A DNA stretch of 64,000 bases from Flavobacterium flavigenum (GCF_027111255.2 NZ_CP114285.2:4402001-4466000), one strand, 5' to 3'. Positions 16,990-25,927 are shown, counted from the first letter of the stretch. The notes: generated by a model not told the origin, from the sequence alone. A program made the numbers and translations.

Positions 16990-17889
16990 ATGAAAGAAAA
17001 TCACTTATTGGCCAAATGGCTCAACGATGATTTAACAGAAGATGAATTAGCTGAATTTCAAGCGAGTCCGGATTTCAAAAAATACCAAAAAATTAAAAAC
17101 TACACCCAGTATCTGGAAGTTGGCGATTTTGATGAAGATGCAATGCTGTCAAATATTCTTCAGCAGGAAAAAACAACTCCAAAAGTGATTCCATTATATA
17201 AAACATTGATGTTCCGTGCTGCGGCTATTTTTGTTCTGGCTCTTGGAGTTGCCTTTTCGGTAAAGAATTTTGTCCCGGAGACTGAAACTGCCAGTTTTGG
17301 AGAGACAAACACATTTTTGTTACCCGATAACTCTGAAGTAGTACTGAATTCTGGTTCTGAAATAAACTATAAAAAATGGAACTGGGACAATAAACGACGA
17401 CTTGAACTAGAAGGAGAAGCTTATTTCAAAGTATCTAAAGGCCGGCGTTTTGAGGTTCAGACCAATCTGGGAAAAGTAGCCGTTTTAGGGACTCAGTTTA
17501 ATGTAAAAGCCAGAAAAAACAGATTTGATGTAACGTGTTACGAAGGTCGTGTAAAAGTAAATTATGCTAATATCCAACTCATTTTAATTCATGGACAAAG
17601 CGTAACTTTTGAAAATGGAAAACAATACAAAACCTCCATCAATTCCTCTAAGCCTGAATGGATGGATAATCAAATTTTATTTAATAAAGAGAATATCAAA
17701 ACTTTACTGGACGAAGTTCAAAGGCAATACAATATCACAATCGTATTAAATGCAAAAGATACAACTTCCCTGTTTACCGGAAAATTGCCAGATAACGATC
17801 TTGATACGGCATTACAAATTATAAGTACAACCTACCATTTGCAGGCTAGAAAAGTATCTGGAAACAAAATAATTTTTGACGAAAAATAG
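16990..17889 (+). CDS. FecR-family anti-sigma regulator
   Basis: The 299-residue protein has a cytoplasmic N-terminus (1-70) that would bind the sigma factor, one membrane helix (about 73-90) and a periplasmic FecR domain (LLPDNSEVVLNSGS, RRLELEGEAYFKV, TQFNVKA, EGRVKV). A C-terminal DUF4974 domain (about 230-299) would contact the STN domain of the receptor. It relays the signal that the receptor is loaded to the sigma factor. Its stop codon is directly followed by the ATG of the receptor (TAGATG), so the two are tightly coupled. Confidence 0.93.
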   Translation: MKENHLLAKWLNDDLTEDELAEFQASPDFKKYQKIKNYTQYLEVGDFDEDAMLSNILQQEKTTPKVIPLYKTLMFRAAAIFVLALGVAFSVKNFVPETETASFGETNTFLLPDNSEVVLNSGSEINYKKWNWDNKRRLELEGEAYFKVSKGRRFEVQTNLGKVAVLGTQFNVKARKNRFDVTCYEGRVKVNYANIQLILIHGQSVTFENGKQYKTSINSSKPEWMDNQILFNKENIKTLLDEVQRQYNITIVLNAKDTTSLFTGKLPDNDLDTALQIISTTYHLQARKVSGNKIIFDEK

Positions 17890-20424
17890 ATGTTGGGCCC
17901 CAAACGATTTCATTTTTCGTTTTTCTTATTTTTTCTTGTCCTGAACCTTTTCGCTCAGGGCAAAGGGAAAACTACATCTTTAAAAAAGATAATAATTGAT
18001 ATTGAAAACCAGCATCAGGTAAACTTTAATTATACTGAGGATAATGTCTTTGGTTTACAATTAACACCTCCTAAAAAGTCCCTTACATTAGAACAAAAAC
18101 TACAATATCTCACACAAAGAACGAGCTTATCTTTTGAAAATTTAGACAATAAGTATATTAACGTTTATAGAAATCATAATAAAACTGAGATAATTTGCGG
18201 GTATGTTTTTTCTAATATTGATAAAAACCCCATTGAAGGTGCTAATATTCATTTTAATACTAGTACACACACCGCAACAGCTTCAAATGGATATTTTGAA
18301 TTTGAGAAAGGATCTAAGAATGTTTTTTCTATTAGTCACGTAGGATTTACACCCAAAAAGATTTCAATAGCAAATATCAATTCTAAAGAATGCCTCAACA
18401 TCATTTTAGAATCAGAAGTCACAGAACTCGAAGAAATTAAGACCAATCCTATTCTTGCCTCTGGAATTTCTAAAAACAGTAATGGTTCTTTTGAAATTAA
18501 ACCTAAAAAGTTTGGTATCCTGCCTGGACTTATCGAACCTGATGCCCTGCAGACGATGCAGCAAATTCCTGGTGTAAACAGTCTGGATGAAAGTGTTTCA
18601 AGTATAAATGTTCGGGGAGGGACACATGACCAGAATTTATTTTTATGGAATGGAATACGAATGTTTCAAACAGGACATTTTTTTGGTTTAATATCAGTCT
18701 TTAATCCCAATCTGGCACATACTATTTCTATACATAAAAACGGAAGTTCTCCTTTCTATGGCGAAAGTGTTTCTAGTGTCGTGGCTATTTCATCTACACC
18801 TGAGACAGCAGAAGAAAACTCTTTTAGCGCAGGAATCAACATGATTAATGCTGATATTTATGCAAAATACAATCTTTCGAAAAAAAGTTATGTTGAAGTT
18901 TCAGGACGAAAATCGATTACTGATTTTGTAGAAACCCCAACTTATAAAGAATATTTTAATAAAGTATTCCAAAACACTACTATTACTGATTTTGCCCGAA
19001 ATCAAAACATCAACTATAAAAGTGATAAAGAATTCGATTTCTACGATGCTACTCTTAAATACTTTCAAAAAATAGGGTTAAAAGATGAAGTAATATTAGA
19101 TCTCATCACAATACAGGACAACTTAAAGGTTTTTCAGAGTGCAGCATCATACAACATAGTTAAATCTGAAAACAATATTTTACGACAGCAAAATTTTGGT
19201 GGAAACCTATCCTGGAAAAGAAACTGGAATAACTTCAATACGACTAAAATTAATATATATAACTCTTCGTATGAGCTTCTTGCTAATCAAAAAACGACTA
19301 ATGAAGAGCAAATCGTAATTCAGGAAAATACTGTTGCAAATAATGGAATCAATTTAGAAAATAACCATACCCTAAGTTCAAAATTCAGTTTTAATAATGG
19401 ATACCAGTTTAATGAAATTGGTGCTGTTAATTTAGAACATGTAAGCAATCCTGATTTTTACCGTAAAACTAAAGAAGTTTTAAGAACTCATGCGCTAATT
19501 TTGGAAGGAAAATATAATGACACCGTTTCCAGAGTAATTCTTAATGCCGGACTAAGACTAAATTATATTGAAAAATTCAAAAAATACATTCCGGAACCCC
19601 GAATTCAATTTAATTATGGCTTCATCAAAAATTTAAATATCGAATTACTAGGCGAAATTAAAAGTCAAAACTCCCAGCAAATTATCGACTTGCAAAAAGA
19701 TTATTTTGGTATCGAAAAAAGACGATGGATTATTGCAAACAATTCGTCAATTCCAATTCAGAAAAGCAAACAGCTATCATTAAGTTTATTTTATAAAAAA
19801 AATGACTGGCTGCTTGATATTGAAAATTTTTATAAAAAAGTAAGCGGAATTACAAGTGCAAGCCAGGGTTTTCAGAATCAGCTTGAATTTGTACGTATAA
19901 CGGGCAATTATGAAATCGTGGGAACAGAATTTCTGATTCAAAAAAAGATGAATCATTTTCTAACCTGGCTTAGTTACACGTACAACAATAATAATTATCA
20001 TTTTGAGAATTATGAATACCCGAGTTTTCCTAACAACTTCGAATTAACCCATACTGTATCATGGGCCGGAATTTATGAAAGAAACAATTTCAAAATTGCT
20101 TTGGGAACAAAATGGTCTTCCGGCAGGCCTAAAACGTCTCCGGACCTTAGTAAAATTGACCTTTCAAATCCTGTTTTGGTTTACAATAAACCCAACAATA
20201 CAAATTTGAGGATTTTTTCACAAGTCAACCTTTCCTCCACTTATAAGTGGGAAACAACTAGCGGTGTTGTTTACAAATTAGGAATATCTATCTTAAATAT
20301 TCTAAACAGGAAAAATGAAATTAGTGAATATTACAGAATGAGTCCGCTCTCAAATTCTATTGAAGAAGTTGAAACATTCTCCCTACAAAGAACTCCAAAT
20401 CTGAGCTTTAGGGTTTCTTTTTAA
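17890..20424 (+). CDS. TonB-dependent receptor with STN signalling domain
   Basis: The 844-residue protein has a signal peptide ending at LNLFAQ, an STN domain (about 25-95, with ILD-like ENQHQVNFNYTED and LEQKLQYLTQRT), a carboxypeptidase-regulatory-like strand domain (about 100-185, PIEGANIHF), a plug (LQTMQQIPGVNSLDESVSSINVRGG is its core, about 218-242) and a C-terminal beta-barrel ending in Phe. It should import a ligand across the outer membrane with TonB energy and signal through FecR. The ligand is not evident. It lacks a SusD-like partner, so a siderophore, heme or metal complex is more likely than a glycan, but that is inference. Confidence 0.9.
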   Translation: MLGPKRFHFSFFLFFLVLNLFAQGKGKTTSLKKIIIDIENQHQVNFNYTEDNVFGLQLTPPKKSLTLEQKLQYLTQRTSLSFENLDNKYINVYRNHNKTEIICGYVFSNIDKNPIEGANIHFNTSTHTATASNGYFEFEKGSKNVFSISHVGFTPKKISIANINSKECLNIILESEVTELEEIKTNPILASGISKNSNGSFEIKPKKFGILPGLIEPDALQTMQQIPGVNSLDESVSSINVRGGTHDQNLFLWNGIRMFQTGHFFGLISVFNPNLAHTISIHKNGSSPFYGESVSSVVAISSTPETAEENSFSAGINMINADIYAKYNLSKKSYVEVSGRKSITDFVETPTYKEYFNKVFQNTTITDFARNQNINYKSDKEFDFYDATLKYFQKIGLKDEVILDLITIQDNLKVFQSAASYNIVKSENNILRQQNFGGNLSWKRNWNNFNTTKINIYNSSYELLANQKTTNEEQIVIQENTVANNGINLENNHTLSSKFSFNNGYQFNEIGAVNLEHVSNPDFYRKTKEVLRTHALILEGKYNDTVSRVILNAGLRLNYIEKFKKYIPEPRIQFNYGFIKNLNIELLGEIKSQNSQQIIDLQKDYFGIEKRRWIIANNSSIPIQKSKQLSLSLFYKKNDWLLDIENFYKKVSGITSASQGFQNQLEFVRITGNYEIVGTEFLIQKKMNHFLTWLSYTYNNNNYHFENYEYPSFPNNFELTHTVSWAGIYERNNFKIALGTKWSSGRPKTSPDLSKIDLSNPVLVYNKPNNTNLRIFSQVNLSSTYKWETTSGVVYKLGISILNILNRKNEISEYYRMSPLSNSIEEVETFSLQRTPNLSFRVSF

Positions 20425-20499
20425 TTCAGACTATCCCTTATAATAAAACATTTCAATTTTTTTTTCATCTTTTTTTTTACAAAAAATAACTATTCTTTG

Positions 20500-20508
20500 G
20501 TAGGGTAA
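20500..20508 (+). promoter_or_regulatory. GTAGGGTAA motif upstream of the exported module
   Basis: The motif lies 49 bp before the first gene of the module, within the 132-bp gap after the receptor. The same 9-mer occurs inverted at 16360-16368 and with one change at 16940-16948. It is a candidate -35 element for the neighbouring ECF sigma factor or an operator. Confidence 0.4.
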
Positions 20509-20556
20509 TCTTTATCAAGTCTGTTTTACTATTAAATCTATTAAAACGAAAAAAAA

Positions 20557-20946
20557 ATGAAGAAAAAAATAATCCTTGCCACTTTAGCAATAATTGCATT
20601 AGGAGCATTTGGTTATTACTATGTCTGGTATGGAGGTGCCAGAAATGTTTCGGCCGAAGACGCTGCTTTTAGTGTTTCATCAAAAAACATCATTGATGAA
20701 TTTGATTCTGATATTGAAAAATCAAACACAAAATACCTCGAAAAAGCAATAGCTGTAAAAGGAATTGTCAGCAAAATAAGCCCAAAACAAATTATTATAG
20801 ACCATACCATTGTTTGTGATTTAAAAGAATCTGACTCCTCAATTAAACAAGGTCAGCCTTTGACGCTAAAAGGAAGAGTTGTAGGATATGATGACTTAAT
20901 GGGCGAATTAAAATTAGACCAGTGTTCAGTAGTAAATAACGATTAA
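20557..20946 (+). CDS. Exported OB-fold (tRNA_anti-like) protein
   Basis: The 129-residue protein has an N-terminal membrane anchor or signal (IILATLAIIALGAFGYYYVWYGG) and a small beta-barrel resembling the OB-fold tRNA_anti-like family (KAIAVKGIVSKISPKQIIID, GQPLTLKGRVVGYDDLMGELKLDQC). Exported versions are common in Bacteroidota and their ligands are not established. It is the first of six exported proteins in a row, 10 bp before the DUF5777 barrel gene, and so probably starts an operon under the GTAGGGTAA site. Confidence 0.78.
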   Translation: MKKKIILATLAIIALGAFGYYYVWYGGARNVSAEDAAFSVSSKNIIDEFDSDIEKSNTKYLEKAIAVKGIVSKISPKQIIIDHTIVCDLKESDSSIKQGQPLTLKGRVVGYDDLMGELKLDQCSVVNND

Positions 20947-20956
20947 TACAATTAAA

Positions 20957-21820
20957 ATGAGGAATTTTTTAAGCTTTGTGCTTGTGTTTTTTTTAACGGC
21001 AAATCTATTTGCCCAGGACGATTTGCTAAATCAGTTAGACACCATTAAATCAGATGAAAAACAAATAGAAATTGCCGCTTTCAAAGGTTTACAGATAGGT
21101 AACATGCAATCTACAAAACTACCCGCAAAAGGAGAATGGTATATGCTTGTTTCACACCGTTTTGGTGATTTATCTGAAGGATTTAATAATTTCTTTGGTT
21201 TAGATAATGCCCTTACAAAATTTGGCGGAATCTATGGTGTAACAAACTGGCTAAGCTTTGGTGCTACACGCCATACCTACAATAAAATCTATGAAGTTAC
21301 AGCCAAATATAAAATGGCGAATCAGGAAGTAAACGGATTTCCTGTTACAATTGTGGGATATAATACGATGGATATCAATAGCGCACTGGAAAAAGAACTA
21401 TATCCAAACATTCAATTTTCGGATCGTTTGGCTTTTACAACTCAATTGCTGGTTTCCAGAAAAGTAAACGAAAAGCTTTCTGTCGAATTGGGACTTATTA
21501 ATGTTTACAAAAATTTATACGACGATTCAATTGAACAGCAAAATGTATTTTCTGCAGCAGGAGGATTACGATATAAAATTGCCAAAAGAATGAGCGTTAA
21601 TCTTGAATACGCCGCGCGTGTCATTACCGAAGAAAAAGCTATAGATCCCTATCATAATCCGCTTACAGTTGGTTTAGATATAGAAACCGGGGGACACATT
21701 TTTCAACTCGTATTCTCAAACAGCCAGCCTATGAATGATGTTGCAGTATTCTCAACTGCTTCAGGAGACTGGAATAAAGGAAAGATTTATTTTGGATTCA
21801 ACATGTACAGATCCTTTTAA
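20957..21820 (+). CDS. DUF5777-type outer-membrane beta-barrel protein
   Basis: The 287-residue protein has a signal peptide ending NLFAQ and alternates beta strands to the C-terminal aromatic (GFNMYRSF), typical of an outer-membrane barrel. GEWYMLVSHRFGDLSEGFNNFFGLD and the following YGVTNWLSFGATRH match the DUF5777 barrel family of Bacteroidota as I remember it. Neighbouring cytochrome-like and YceI genes suggest a role in envelope electron or lipid handling. The exact function is unknown. Confidence 0.8.
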   Translation: MRNFLSFVLVFFLTANLFAQDDLLNQLDTIKSDEKQIEIAAFKGLQIGNMQSTKLPAKGEWYMLVSHRFGDLSEGFNNFFGLDNALTKFGGIYGVTNWLSFGATRHTYNKIYEVTAKYKMANQEVNGFPVTIVGYNTMDINSALEKELYPNIQFSDRLAFTTQLLVSRKVNEKLSVELGLINVYKNLYDDSIEQQNVFSAAGGLRYKIAKRMSVNLEYAARVITEEKAIDPYHNPLTVGLDIETGGHIFQLVFSNSQPMNDVAVFSTASGDWNKGKIYFGFNMYRSF

Positions 21821-21855
21821 AAAAACAACTATTTAAGTTAAAATATCATCTCAAT

Positions 21856-22206
21856 ATGAAAAAGAATATATTAATAATACTATTTTCCTGTGCTGCATTT
21901 TTAGTTTCGTGTACACCGAGAACTTACGAAGAAATTTCAGAAACAGAGACAAATACTTCACCTACTTATACAGCAAACGTTGGGCCAGTCATACAAGCAA
22001 ATTGTGTGAGCTGTCACTCAGCAGGAGGCCGATTCCCAACTTTACAGACTTACGAGCAGGTAAAAGATGCCACTCAAAACGGCGACCTAATTTGCAGAAT
22101 TGACCAAACTCAGTCCTGCGGAAACGTAATGCCGAGATCGGGAGCCATGCCAAGGCAAACTATTGATATGATTATACTTTGGCAAAAAGAAGGTTATAAA
22201 AATTAA
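21856..22206 (+). CDS. Cytochrome c-like lipoprotein (one CxxCH site)
   Basis: This 116-residue lipoprotein (signal ending LVSCTPR) has a heme c attachment site NCVSCH and a later Met (NVMPRSGAMP) that could be the second axial ligand. The fold is a short monoheme type with helix ends fitting IDMIILWQKEGYKN. A second cysteine pair (LICRIDQTQSC) may form a disulfide. It would carry electrons in the envelope. It sits 12 bp before a YceI gene, in one run with the other module genes. Confidence 0.83.
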   Translation: MKKNILIILFSCAAFLVSCTPRTYEEISETETNTSPTYTANVGPVIQANCVSCHSAGGRFPTLQTYEQVKDATQNGDLICRIDQTQSCGNVMPRSGAMPRQTIDMIILWQKEGYKN

Positions 22207-22218
22207 AATACATTTAAA

Positions 22219-22764
22219 ATGAAAGAAATAATAATATCTGCATTGTTTTTATTAGCGGGAAACGTAATTTTTTCGCAAAAGATGATCACCAGAACCGGTG
22301 AAGTAAAATTTGAAGCTTCAATGCCTGCTTTTGAGGAGATAGCAGCGACTAATAAAACAACCTCCTGTATTCTGGAAAAAAGTACAGGTGACTTTGTAGC
22401 CCTGACTCTGATAAAATCATTCAAATTCAAAGCACCTTTAATGGAAGAACATTTTAATGAAAATTATATGGAATCTTCCCAATATCCAAAAGCGACTTTT
22501 AAAGGAAAGATTTTAAATTTTGATGCTAAAAAATTATCTGCTTCAAAAACAGCTTACGATTTAGAAGGTGATTTAACCATTCATGGTGTTACCAAAAAAA
22601 TAAAAACCAAAATCAATCTTACCTTAAACGGGACCAAAATTCTGGCATCTAGTGCAATTTCAGTTAAACCACAGGATTACAAAATTGAAATTCCAAGTTT
22701 GGTAAAAGGAAAAATTGCCGAAAATGTAAAAGTAGCTATGAATTTTGTCCTGGAGCCGAATTAA
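22219..22764 (+). CDS. YceI-family periplasmic protein
   Basis: The 181-residue protein has a signal peptide (ending NVIFSQ) and the YceI lipocalin-like fold: repeated strands with MEEHFNENYMESSQYPKATF, GDLTIHGVTKKIKTKI and the ending VKVAMNFVLEP. YceI members bind polyisoprenoid or other long hydrophobic molecules in a barrel. It follows the cytochrome-like gene by 12 bp, and the ankyrin gene follows it by 16 bp. A link to quinone or isoprenoid carriers beside a cytochrome is plausible but not shown. Confidence 0.88.
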   Translation: MKEIIISALFLLAGNVIFSQKMITRTGEVKFEASMPAFEEIAATNKTTSCILEKSTGDFVALTLIKSFKFKAPLMEEHFNENYMESSQYPKATFKGKILNFDAKKLSASKTAYDLEGDLTIHGVTKKIKTKINLTLNGTKILASSAISVKPQDYKIEIPSLVKGKIAENVKVAMNFVLEPN

Positions 22765-22780
22765 TTAACAACTATTTTTT

Positions 22781-23296
22781 ATGAAAAAACTATTAGTCGC
22801 CATTGCGTTTTTATGCTATTTTATCTCTACTGCACAAGAAAAAAACGTTTTTGATATTGCAAGAAGCGGAACTTTAGCAGAGATTCAAAATCTCTACAAA
22901 TCAAATCCCGATTTAATCAATTCTCTTAACGAAAGCAAAACAAGTCCACTGATTTTGGCCTGTTACAGAGGAAACATTCAAGTTGCACAATTTCTAATAG
23001 AAAATGTAAAAGATATCAACTACAACTCTGATATGGGAACGGCATTAATGGCTGCTACTTATAAAAATTACCCAGAATTAGTAAAAAAATTATTAGAGAA
23101 AAAGGCAAATCCAAATGCAACAGATGCAAACGGAATAACAGCATTGTCACTGGCTGTTCAATTTAAGAATACTGAATTAGTAAAATTACTTTTAGATTAT
23201 AAAGCAGATAAAACAATTAAAGATAATCAAGGAAAAACAGCATTTGAATATGCTGTTTTTTCTCAAAATGAACCAATCATTAACCTTTTAAAATAA
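22781..23296 (+). CDS. Exported ankyrin-repeat protein
   Basis: The 171-residue protein has a signal peptide (ending FISTAQEK) followed by four to five ankyrin repeats. Clear units include SPLILACYRGNIQVAQFLIE, ALMAATYKNYPELVKKLLEK and TALSLAVQFKNTELVKLLLD. Ankyrin repeats are protein-binding scaffolds, and periplasmic ones often sit beside catalase or redox genes. It probably chaperones or anchors a module partner. The last gene of the module starts 7 bp later. Confidence 0.87.
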   Translation: MKKLLVAIAFLCYFISTAQEKNVFDIARSGTLAEIQNLYKSNPDLINSLNESKTSPLILACYRGNIQVAQFLIENVKDINYNSDMGTALMAATYKNYPELVKKLLEKKANPNATDANGITALSLAVQFKNTELVKLLLDYKADKTIKDNQGKTAFEYAVFSQNEPIINLLK

Positions 23297-23303
23297 GTAA
23301 ATC

Positions 23304-24080
23304 ATGAAAAAAATTACTCTTTTAACTTTTTTATCAATTGGTATAAGCTGTTTTGCCCAGCAAAAATCGACAGGAGATGTTACTTTGTCAAATAATATGA
23401 CAGCCAATTTAACATTAAATAACAACACATCAAAAGCCACTATTAAACTTACCGGACCTTCGGATAGATGGTTTGCTTTGCAGTTTGGAAATTTTGCAAA
23501 TGGTGGTGGCATGGTCTCAGGACAAGATTTAATATACTCTAACGGGAGTACTCTGGTTGATGCAAGACAAAACGGAGTTGGCGTTACTCCAAGTACAGAT
23601 GCTACACAAAACTGGACTGTAACTTCTAATACCGTAGTCTCCGGAATTAGAACTATAATCGCAGAACGAAATTTTTCAACCGGTGATGCAAATGATTATA
23701 CCTTTAATTATACAAACACTACTATAGATTTTGCATGGGCCAAAAATAGCTCTGCCGGACAATCACTAAACAATCATGGAGGAAACCGCGGATATGCTAT
23801 AGATACACCTCTATCGACTACTTTAGGTGTAGAAGATTTTGGGTTAAAAGCATCTTCAATTTCTCCAAATCCATCAAACGGGAATTTTACCATTGAAACG
23901 AAAACAGGTTTAGATATAATAAATGTATATTCTTTAGTAGGGACACTTGTTGAGAGTATTGAAGTAAAAAACAAAGCTAATACTATTGATGTTTCATTGA
24001 AAAGTTTGCAATCTGGAATTTACCTAATAGAATTGCAAAACGATCAGGAAAAAACGTGGAAAAAAATAATTATCAAATAG
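23304..24080 (+). CDS. DOMON-like secreted protein with T9SS sorting domain
   Basis: The 258-residue protein has a signal peptide (ending ISCFAQ), a beta-sandwich of about 150 residues resembling DOMON domains (GDVTLSNNMTANLTL, DRWFALQFGN, TDATQNWTV, IDFAWAKNSS), and a C-terminal type A type IX secretion domain (residues about 185-258, SISPNPSNGNFTIE, LVGTLVESIEV, GIYLIEL). DOMON domains bind heme b or sugars. It should be exported through the T9SS and held at the cell surface or released. It ends the module, 42 bp before the terminator. Confidence 0.8.
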   Translation: MKKITLLTFLSIGISCFAQQKSTGDVTLSNNMTANLTLNNNTSKATIKLTGPSDRWFALQFGNFANGGGMVSGQDLIYSNGSTLVDARQNGVGVTPSTDATQNWTVTSNTVVSGIRTIIAERNFSTGDANDYTFNYTNTTIDFAWAKNSSAGQSLNNHGGNRGYAIDTPLSTTLGVEDFGLKASSISPNPSNGNFTIETKTGLDIINVYSLVGTLVESIEVKNKANTIDVSLKSLQSGIYLIELQNDQEKTWKKIIIK

Positions 24081-24122
24081 TTGCGAAGCTGTCCATTAAA
24101 GCAAAATTAAAGATTGTTTAGT

Positions 24123-24173
24123 AAACGCCAATTTATTTTCCTAAATGAGTAAATATGGTTGGCGTTTTTTTTT
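24123..24173 (+). terminator. Rho-independent terminator ending the exported module
   Basis: The arms aaacgccaa (24123-24131) and ttggcgttt (24159-24167) pair over 9 bp, and a run of nine T follows from 24165. It lies 42 bp after the T9SS protein. Confidence 0.8.
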
Positions 24174-24235
24174 CATATAATTGATTTTGGAGAAATGCAA
24201 TTAAGATAATTGAAGTTTAATCTCTCAAAATGCAC

Positions 24236-24243
24236 TACTTTTG
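24236..24243 (+). promoter_or_regulatory. Putative promoter of the cupin gene (TACTTTTG)
   Basis: Exact -7 box with TTG at 24210-24212 as a possible -33 element, 23 bp apart. It lies between the longest possible start (24210) and the ATG at 24273, which shows that 24273 is the correct start. Confidence 0.5.
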
Positions 24244-24272
24244 TCCTGCAATCAATTTTGAAAAAAAACAAT

Positions 24273-24620
24273 ATGGAAAATTCTGTTGCAAGTAAAGAGT
24301 TTCTTTTTGGAGAGGAAATTCAATGGGAAGTGGTTGGAGAAGGTGTAAAACGTAAAATTTTAGCTTTTGATAATCGCGTTATGCTGGTAAATGTACATTT
24401 CGAAGCTGGTGCTATTGGTGCTTTGCATGAACATTACCATACGCAGGTTACTTATGTAGCAAAAGGCAGGTTTGCTGTTACCATTAACGGGATTACAAAA
24501 ACGCTGAAAGAAGGAGATAGCTTTTACATTCCGCCTCATGCAATTCATGGTGTTTTGTGTTTAGAAGAAGGAATGCTGACAGATGTTTTTAGTCCAATGC
24601 GTGAAGACTTCATGAAATAA
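24273..24620 (+). CDS. Small cupin-domain protein
   Basis: The 115-residue protein is a single cupin barrel: metal-binding motif GALHEHYHTQVTYVAKGRF and the second motif YIPPHAIHGVLC. The two His of HEHYH, the Gln or Glu equivalent and the later His can hold a metal. Similar small cupins are pectin-degradation (KdgF-like) or dioxygenase-like proteins. The start at 24273 is preferred because a likely promoter lies upstream of it and a longer frame would be read only from within that promoter. It is transcribed alone. Confidence 0.85.
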   Translation: MENSVASKEFLFGEEIQWEVVGEGVKRKILAFDNRVMLVNVHFEAGAIGALHEHYHTQVTYVAKGRFAVTINGITKTLKEGDSFYIPPHAIHGVLCLEEGMLTDVFSPMREDFMK

Positions 24621-24712
24621 TAAATCAATACGATTTCTAAAACACCAATCTGATTAGTCTGAACATTCGAAAAATTATACATTTTTTAAAGTTTAGATAA
24701 AAATTAGATTGG

Positions 24713-24720
24713 TATTTTTG
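24713..24720 (+). promoter_or_regulatory. Putative -7 box (TATTTTTG) four bases before the MFS start
   Basis: Exact match to TAnnTTTG. With only CTAA between it and the ATG at 24725, transcription would begin at or near the start codon. Confidence 0.45.
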
Positions 24721-24724
24721 CTAA

Positions 24725-25891
24725 ATGAATTTATCCAAAACGAATGTCTTGTTTATGGCAGCCTGCACTGGACTCATAGTTGCAAATCTGTATTACTGCC
24801 AGCCTTTAATTGTTTTAATAGCCAATGAATTTAAAATTCCTGAAGCCAATGCAGGTACAATAACCTACCTAACGCAGGCAGGATATGCTATAGGCTTGTT
24901 TTTTATGGTTCCGTTGGGAGATAAAATAGAACGAAAAAAACAAATCTTAATCACCACTTTTGCTTCTGTAATTGCATTGTTAATTGCAGCTACGGCAAAA
25001 AGTTTCCTTATATTACAAATTGCTTCACTGCTTATCGGGATCACTTCAATAGTACCCCAGCTTATTTTGCCTTTGGCAGCTTCTTTAAGCGCGCCTGAAG
25101 AAAGAGGAAAAGTCGTCGGAACTATTATGAGCGGACTTTTAGTCGGGATTTTGCTTTCGCGAACATTAAGCGGGTTCATCGGTCAGGTTTTAGGCTGGAG
25201 ATCGATGTTTTTTATTGCTGCCGGAATTTGCCTTTTGATATTTTTTGTGATTCAGAATAAGTTTCCTGTCAATAAACCCCAGTTTCAGGGATCTTACGGT
25301 CAATTAATTCAGTCTCTTTTTACACTTATAAAAACTCAGCCTGTATTGCGTGAAGCAACGTTAATCAATGTTTTTAGTTTTGCGCAGTTTGGTGCTTTCT
25401 GGACTACGATGGTTTTATTGCTTTCGGGGGAACCGTTTCATTTTAATAGCGCAACAATTGGTTTATTCGGAATTGTTGGGGCTTCCGGAGCTTTGGCTGC
25501 TCCATTAGTCGGAAAAATGGGTGACAAAGGAGGTTCAAGAGTAGCAGTCGGTTATGGATGTTTGCTGATACTAATCAGTTTTTTGATTTTTTATTTCTCT
25601 ATTGAAAGCGTTATCGGAATTGCAATTGGAATTGTGTTTATTGACATCGGAATCCAGGGTGTTCATATTTCAAATCAAACCCGGGTTTATTCGTTGCTCC
25701 CTGAAGCCAGAAACAGATTAAATACGGTTTTTATGTCCTTTAGCTTTTTAGGAACAGCTGCGGGATCAGCTTATGGATTGTTATTATGGAAACTAGGCGG
25801 ATGGCACGTTGTAACTATCGGATGTGTTGGGTTATCAATATTGGCATTGACAGTTTACGGACTCACTTATAAATCAAAATCTAAAAAATAG
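24725..25891 (+). CDS. Major facilitator superfamily transporter
   Basis: The 388-residue protein has about twelve membrane helices and the MFS loop motif between helices 2 and 3 (PLGDKIERKKQ). The N-terminus LFMAACTGLIVANLYYCQPLI and the repeat in the second half (FGIVGASGALAAPLVGKMGDKGG) fit the YnfM/arabinose-efflux-like drug:H+ antiporter group. Substrate is unknown; efflux is more likely than uptake. The gene is monocistronic, and its -7 box lies four bases from the ATG, so the transcript may be leaderless. Confidence 0.88.
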   Translation: MNLSKTNVLFMAACTGLIVANLYYCQPLIVLIANEFKIPEANAGTITYLTQAGYAIGLFFMVPLGDKIERKKQILITTFASVIALLIAATAKSFLILQIASLLIGITSIVPQLILPLAASLSAPEERGKVVGTIMSGLLVGILLSRTLSGFIGQVLGWRSMFFIAAGICLLIFFVIQNKFPVNKPQFQGSYGQLIQSLFTLIKTQPVLREATLINVFSFAQFGAFWTTMVLLLSGEPFHFNSATIGLFGIVGASGALAAPLVGKMGDKGGSRVAVGYGCLLILISFLIFYFSIESVIGIAIGIVFIDIGIQGVHISNQTRVYSLLPEARNRLNTVFMSFSFLGTAAGSAYGLLLWKLGGWHVVTIGCVGLSILALTVYGLTYKSKSKK

Positions 25892-25919
25892 AAAGACAAA
25901 TTGATATAAAATTAATTTG

Positions 25920-25927
25920 TAAATTTG
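25920..25927 (+). promoter_or_regulatory. Putative promoter of the cyclophilin-FKBP gene (TAAATTTG)
   Basis: Exact -7 box 23 bp before the ATG at 25951, with TTG at 25901-25903 as a possible -33 element (16-bp spacer). Confidence 0.5.

Noticed and set aside
24210..24272. 21-residue N-terminal extension of the cupin protein
   Set aside because: A TACTTTTG promoter box lies inside it and the ATG at 24273 gives a normal cupin start.
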